A stretch of DNA of 6,352 nucleotides, taken from positions 1-6,352 of the forward strand of contig JAAZBA010000177.1 in assembly GCA_012514045.1 (NCBI GenBank), written 5' to 3'. The DNA is from Clostridiales bacterium (lineage in GTDB: Bacteria; Bacillota; Clostridia; Oscillospirales; QAMX01). Positions within the stretch are counted from its first letter, which is position 1; each line of letters starts with the position of its first letter. Shown here one piece after another: positions 5,900 through 6,352 of this stretch. The notes under the pieces are model-generated. The model was not told where the DNA came from, ran no database searches, and saw only the letters and a list, made by a program, of their open reading frames with translations. Position numbers and translations under genes: made by a program.

Positions 5900-6352
5900 G
5901 CTTTCGTGAGAGAATAATCGAGACTGCCAGAAAATACGAGGCGGACTATGTGGGCTTTGGCTCCGTGTCAAGTTTTGAGGGCACAAACGTAACGAAGATT
6001 TTCGACAGGACAAAAACCGTCATCTGTCTGGGTTTTCGTGTGCTTAGAGGCTCCTACCGGGGAGTGGAGGAGGGCACAACCTACTACCAGTACTCCACTA
6101 CCGGGGTTGAGACAATTGAGGAAACGATTATGCCCATGGCGCTTTTGAAAGTCAGCGGAGTCATTGAAGACGAAGGATATATAGCTGTTCCTCAGAAGAG
6201 AAACCAGCTTATATCCGATAAGACAGAAGGAACAAACCCGGAGGTTTACCACAACGAAATATATAGAATAGATGAGCCTCAGCTCGATTTCCTATCCTGC
6301 GCTGTCCTGTGCGGCATAGGGGAACGAGGTCTCTCCGGATCCGTTCTTACCA
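5896..6352 (+). CDS. QueG-like protein, paralog 3 of the tandem array (3' end outside window)
   Basis: The ATG at 5896 overlaps the TGA of paralog 2 (ATGA), with a GGGGG-containing ribosome binding site 7 bases upstream, so translation is probably coupled. The frame stays open to the window edge, giving 152 residues. They align with the N-terminal halves of paralogs 1 and 2: YEADYVGFGSVSSF (14-27), KTVICLGFRVLRG (40-52), a RGVEEGTTYYQY block at 55-66 close to paralog 1, EDEGYIAVPQKRN with the E-x-x-G-Y pattern, and LCGIGERGLSG matching the CGLG...G segment of the others. The sequence stops before the expected cysteine motifs, so cluster content cannot be judged. In the central part (TEGTNPEVYHNEIYR) it is closer to paralog 2 (TQNPEVKDTYEL), so it shares different features with each sister. 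No broken frame is seen. Confidence 0.85.
   Translation, partial: MSFRERIIETARKYEADYVGFGSVSSFEGTNVTKIFDRTKTVICLGFRVLRGSYRGVEEGTTYYQYSTTGVETIEETIMPMALLKVSGVIEDEGYIAVPQKRNQLISDKTEGTNPEVYHNEIYRIDEPQLDFLSCAVLCGIGERGLSGSVLT

Noticed and set aside
5471..6013. A minus-strand open frame of 180 codons opposite paralogs 2 and 3; similar long antisense frames at 191-691 and 3883-4404.
   Set aside because: They lie fully opposite well-supported genes, show no recognisable domain, have biased shadow-type composition and lack convincing ribosome binding sites.

Overview
The window looks like chromosomal DNA of an anaerobic Bacillota, most likely class Clostridia. The reasons are strong AGGAGG-type ribosome binding sites, sigma-A-like promoters, a MutS tail directly followed by a fused NAD(P)HX repair enzyme, and several iron-sulfur reductase-like genes. 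The genus cannot be told from the sequence. Base composition is balanced in genes and AT-rich between them. I see no tRNA, rRNA, CRISPR array, insertion sequence or phage gene.

Layout. Bases 1-1795 hold housekeeping genes on the plus strand: the C-terminus of mutS, then after 11 bases a full-length bifunctional NAD(P)HX epimerase/dehydratase (nnr). After a 134-base AT-rich gap comes a 218-residue membrane-anchored protein of unknown function (1930-2586). Its end faces that of a minus-strand pair, and one hairpin at 2619-2651 can serve both directions. The minus-strand pair is a 117-residue stand-alone HIRAN-like protein (3420-3773) followed by a NodB-type polysaccharide deacetylase-like protein (2663-3361), probably one transcript.

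From 3910 to the right edge, on the plus strand, lies the most unusual part: three consecutive paralogous genes related to the QueG (epoxyqueuosine reductase)/reductive dehalogenase group of double [4Fe-4S] proteins. Gene 1 is 354 residues, gene 2 is 302 residues (start at 4991), and gene 3 starts at 5896 and runs off the window after 152 residues. The spacing is 16 bases and then a 4-base ATGA overlap, so they are very likely one operon. Queuosine synthesis needs only one QueG, so three diverged, co-transcribed copies suggest a different or multi-subunit redox role.

The HIRAN/deacetylase pair and the QueG-like array diverge from a 136-base region. It holds back-to-back sigma-A-like promoters and, between them, an 11-bp-arm inverted repeat (3832-3858) that overlaps one -35 box and abuts the other. 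This is a good candidate operator for joint control, although no regulator gene is visible in the window.
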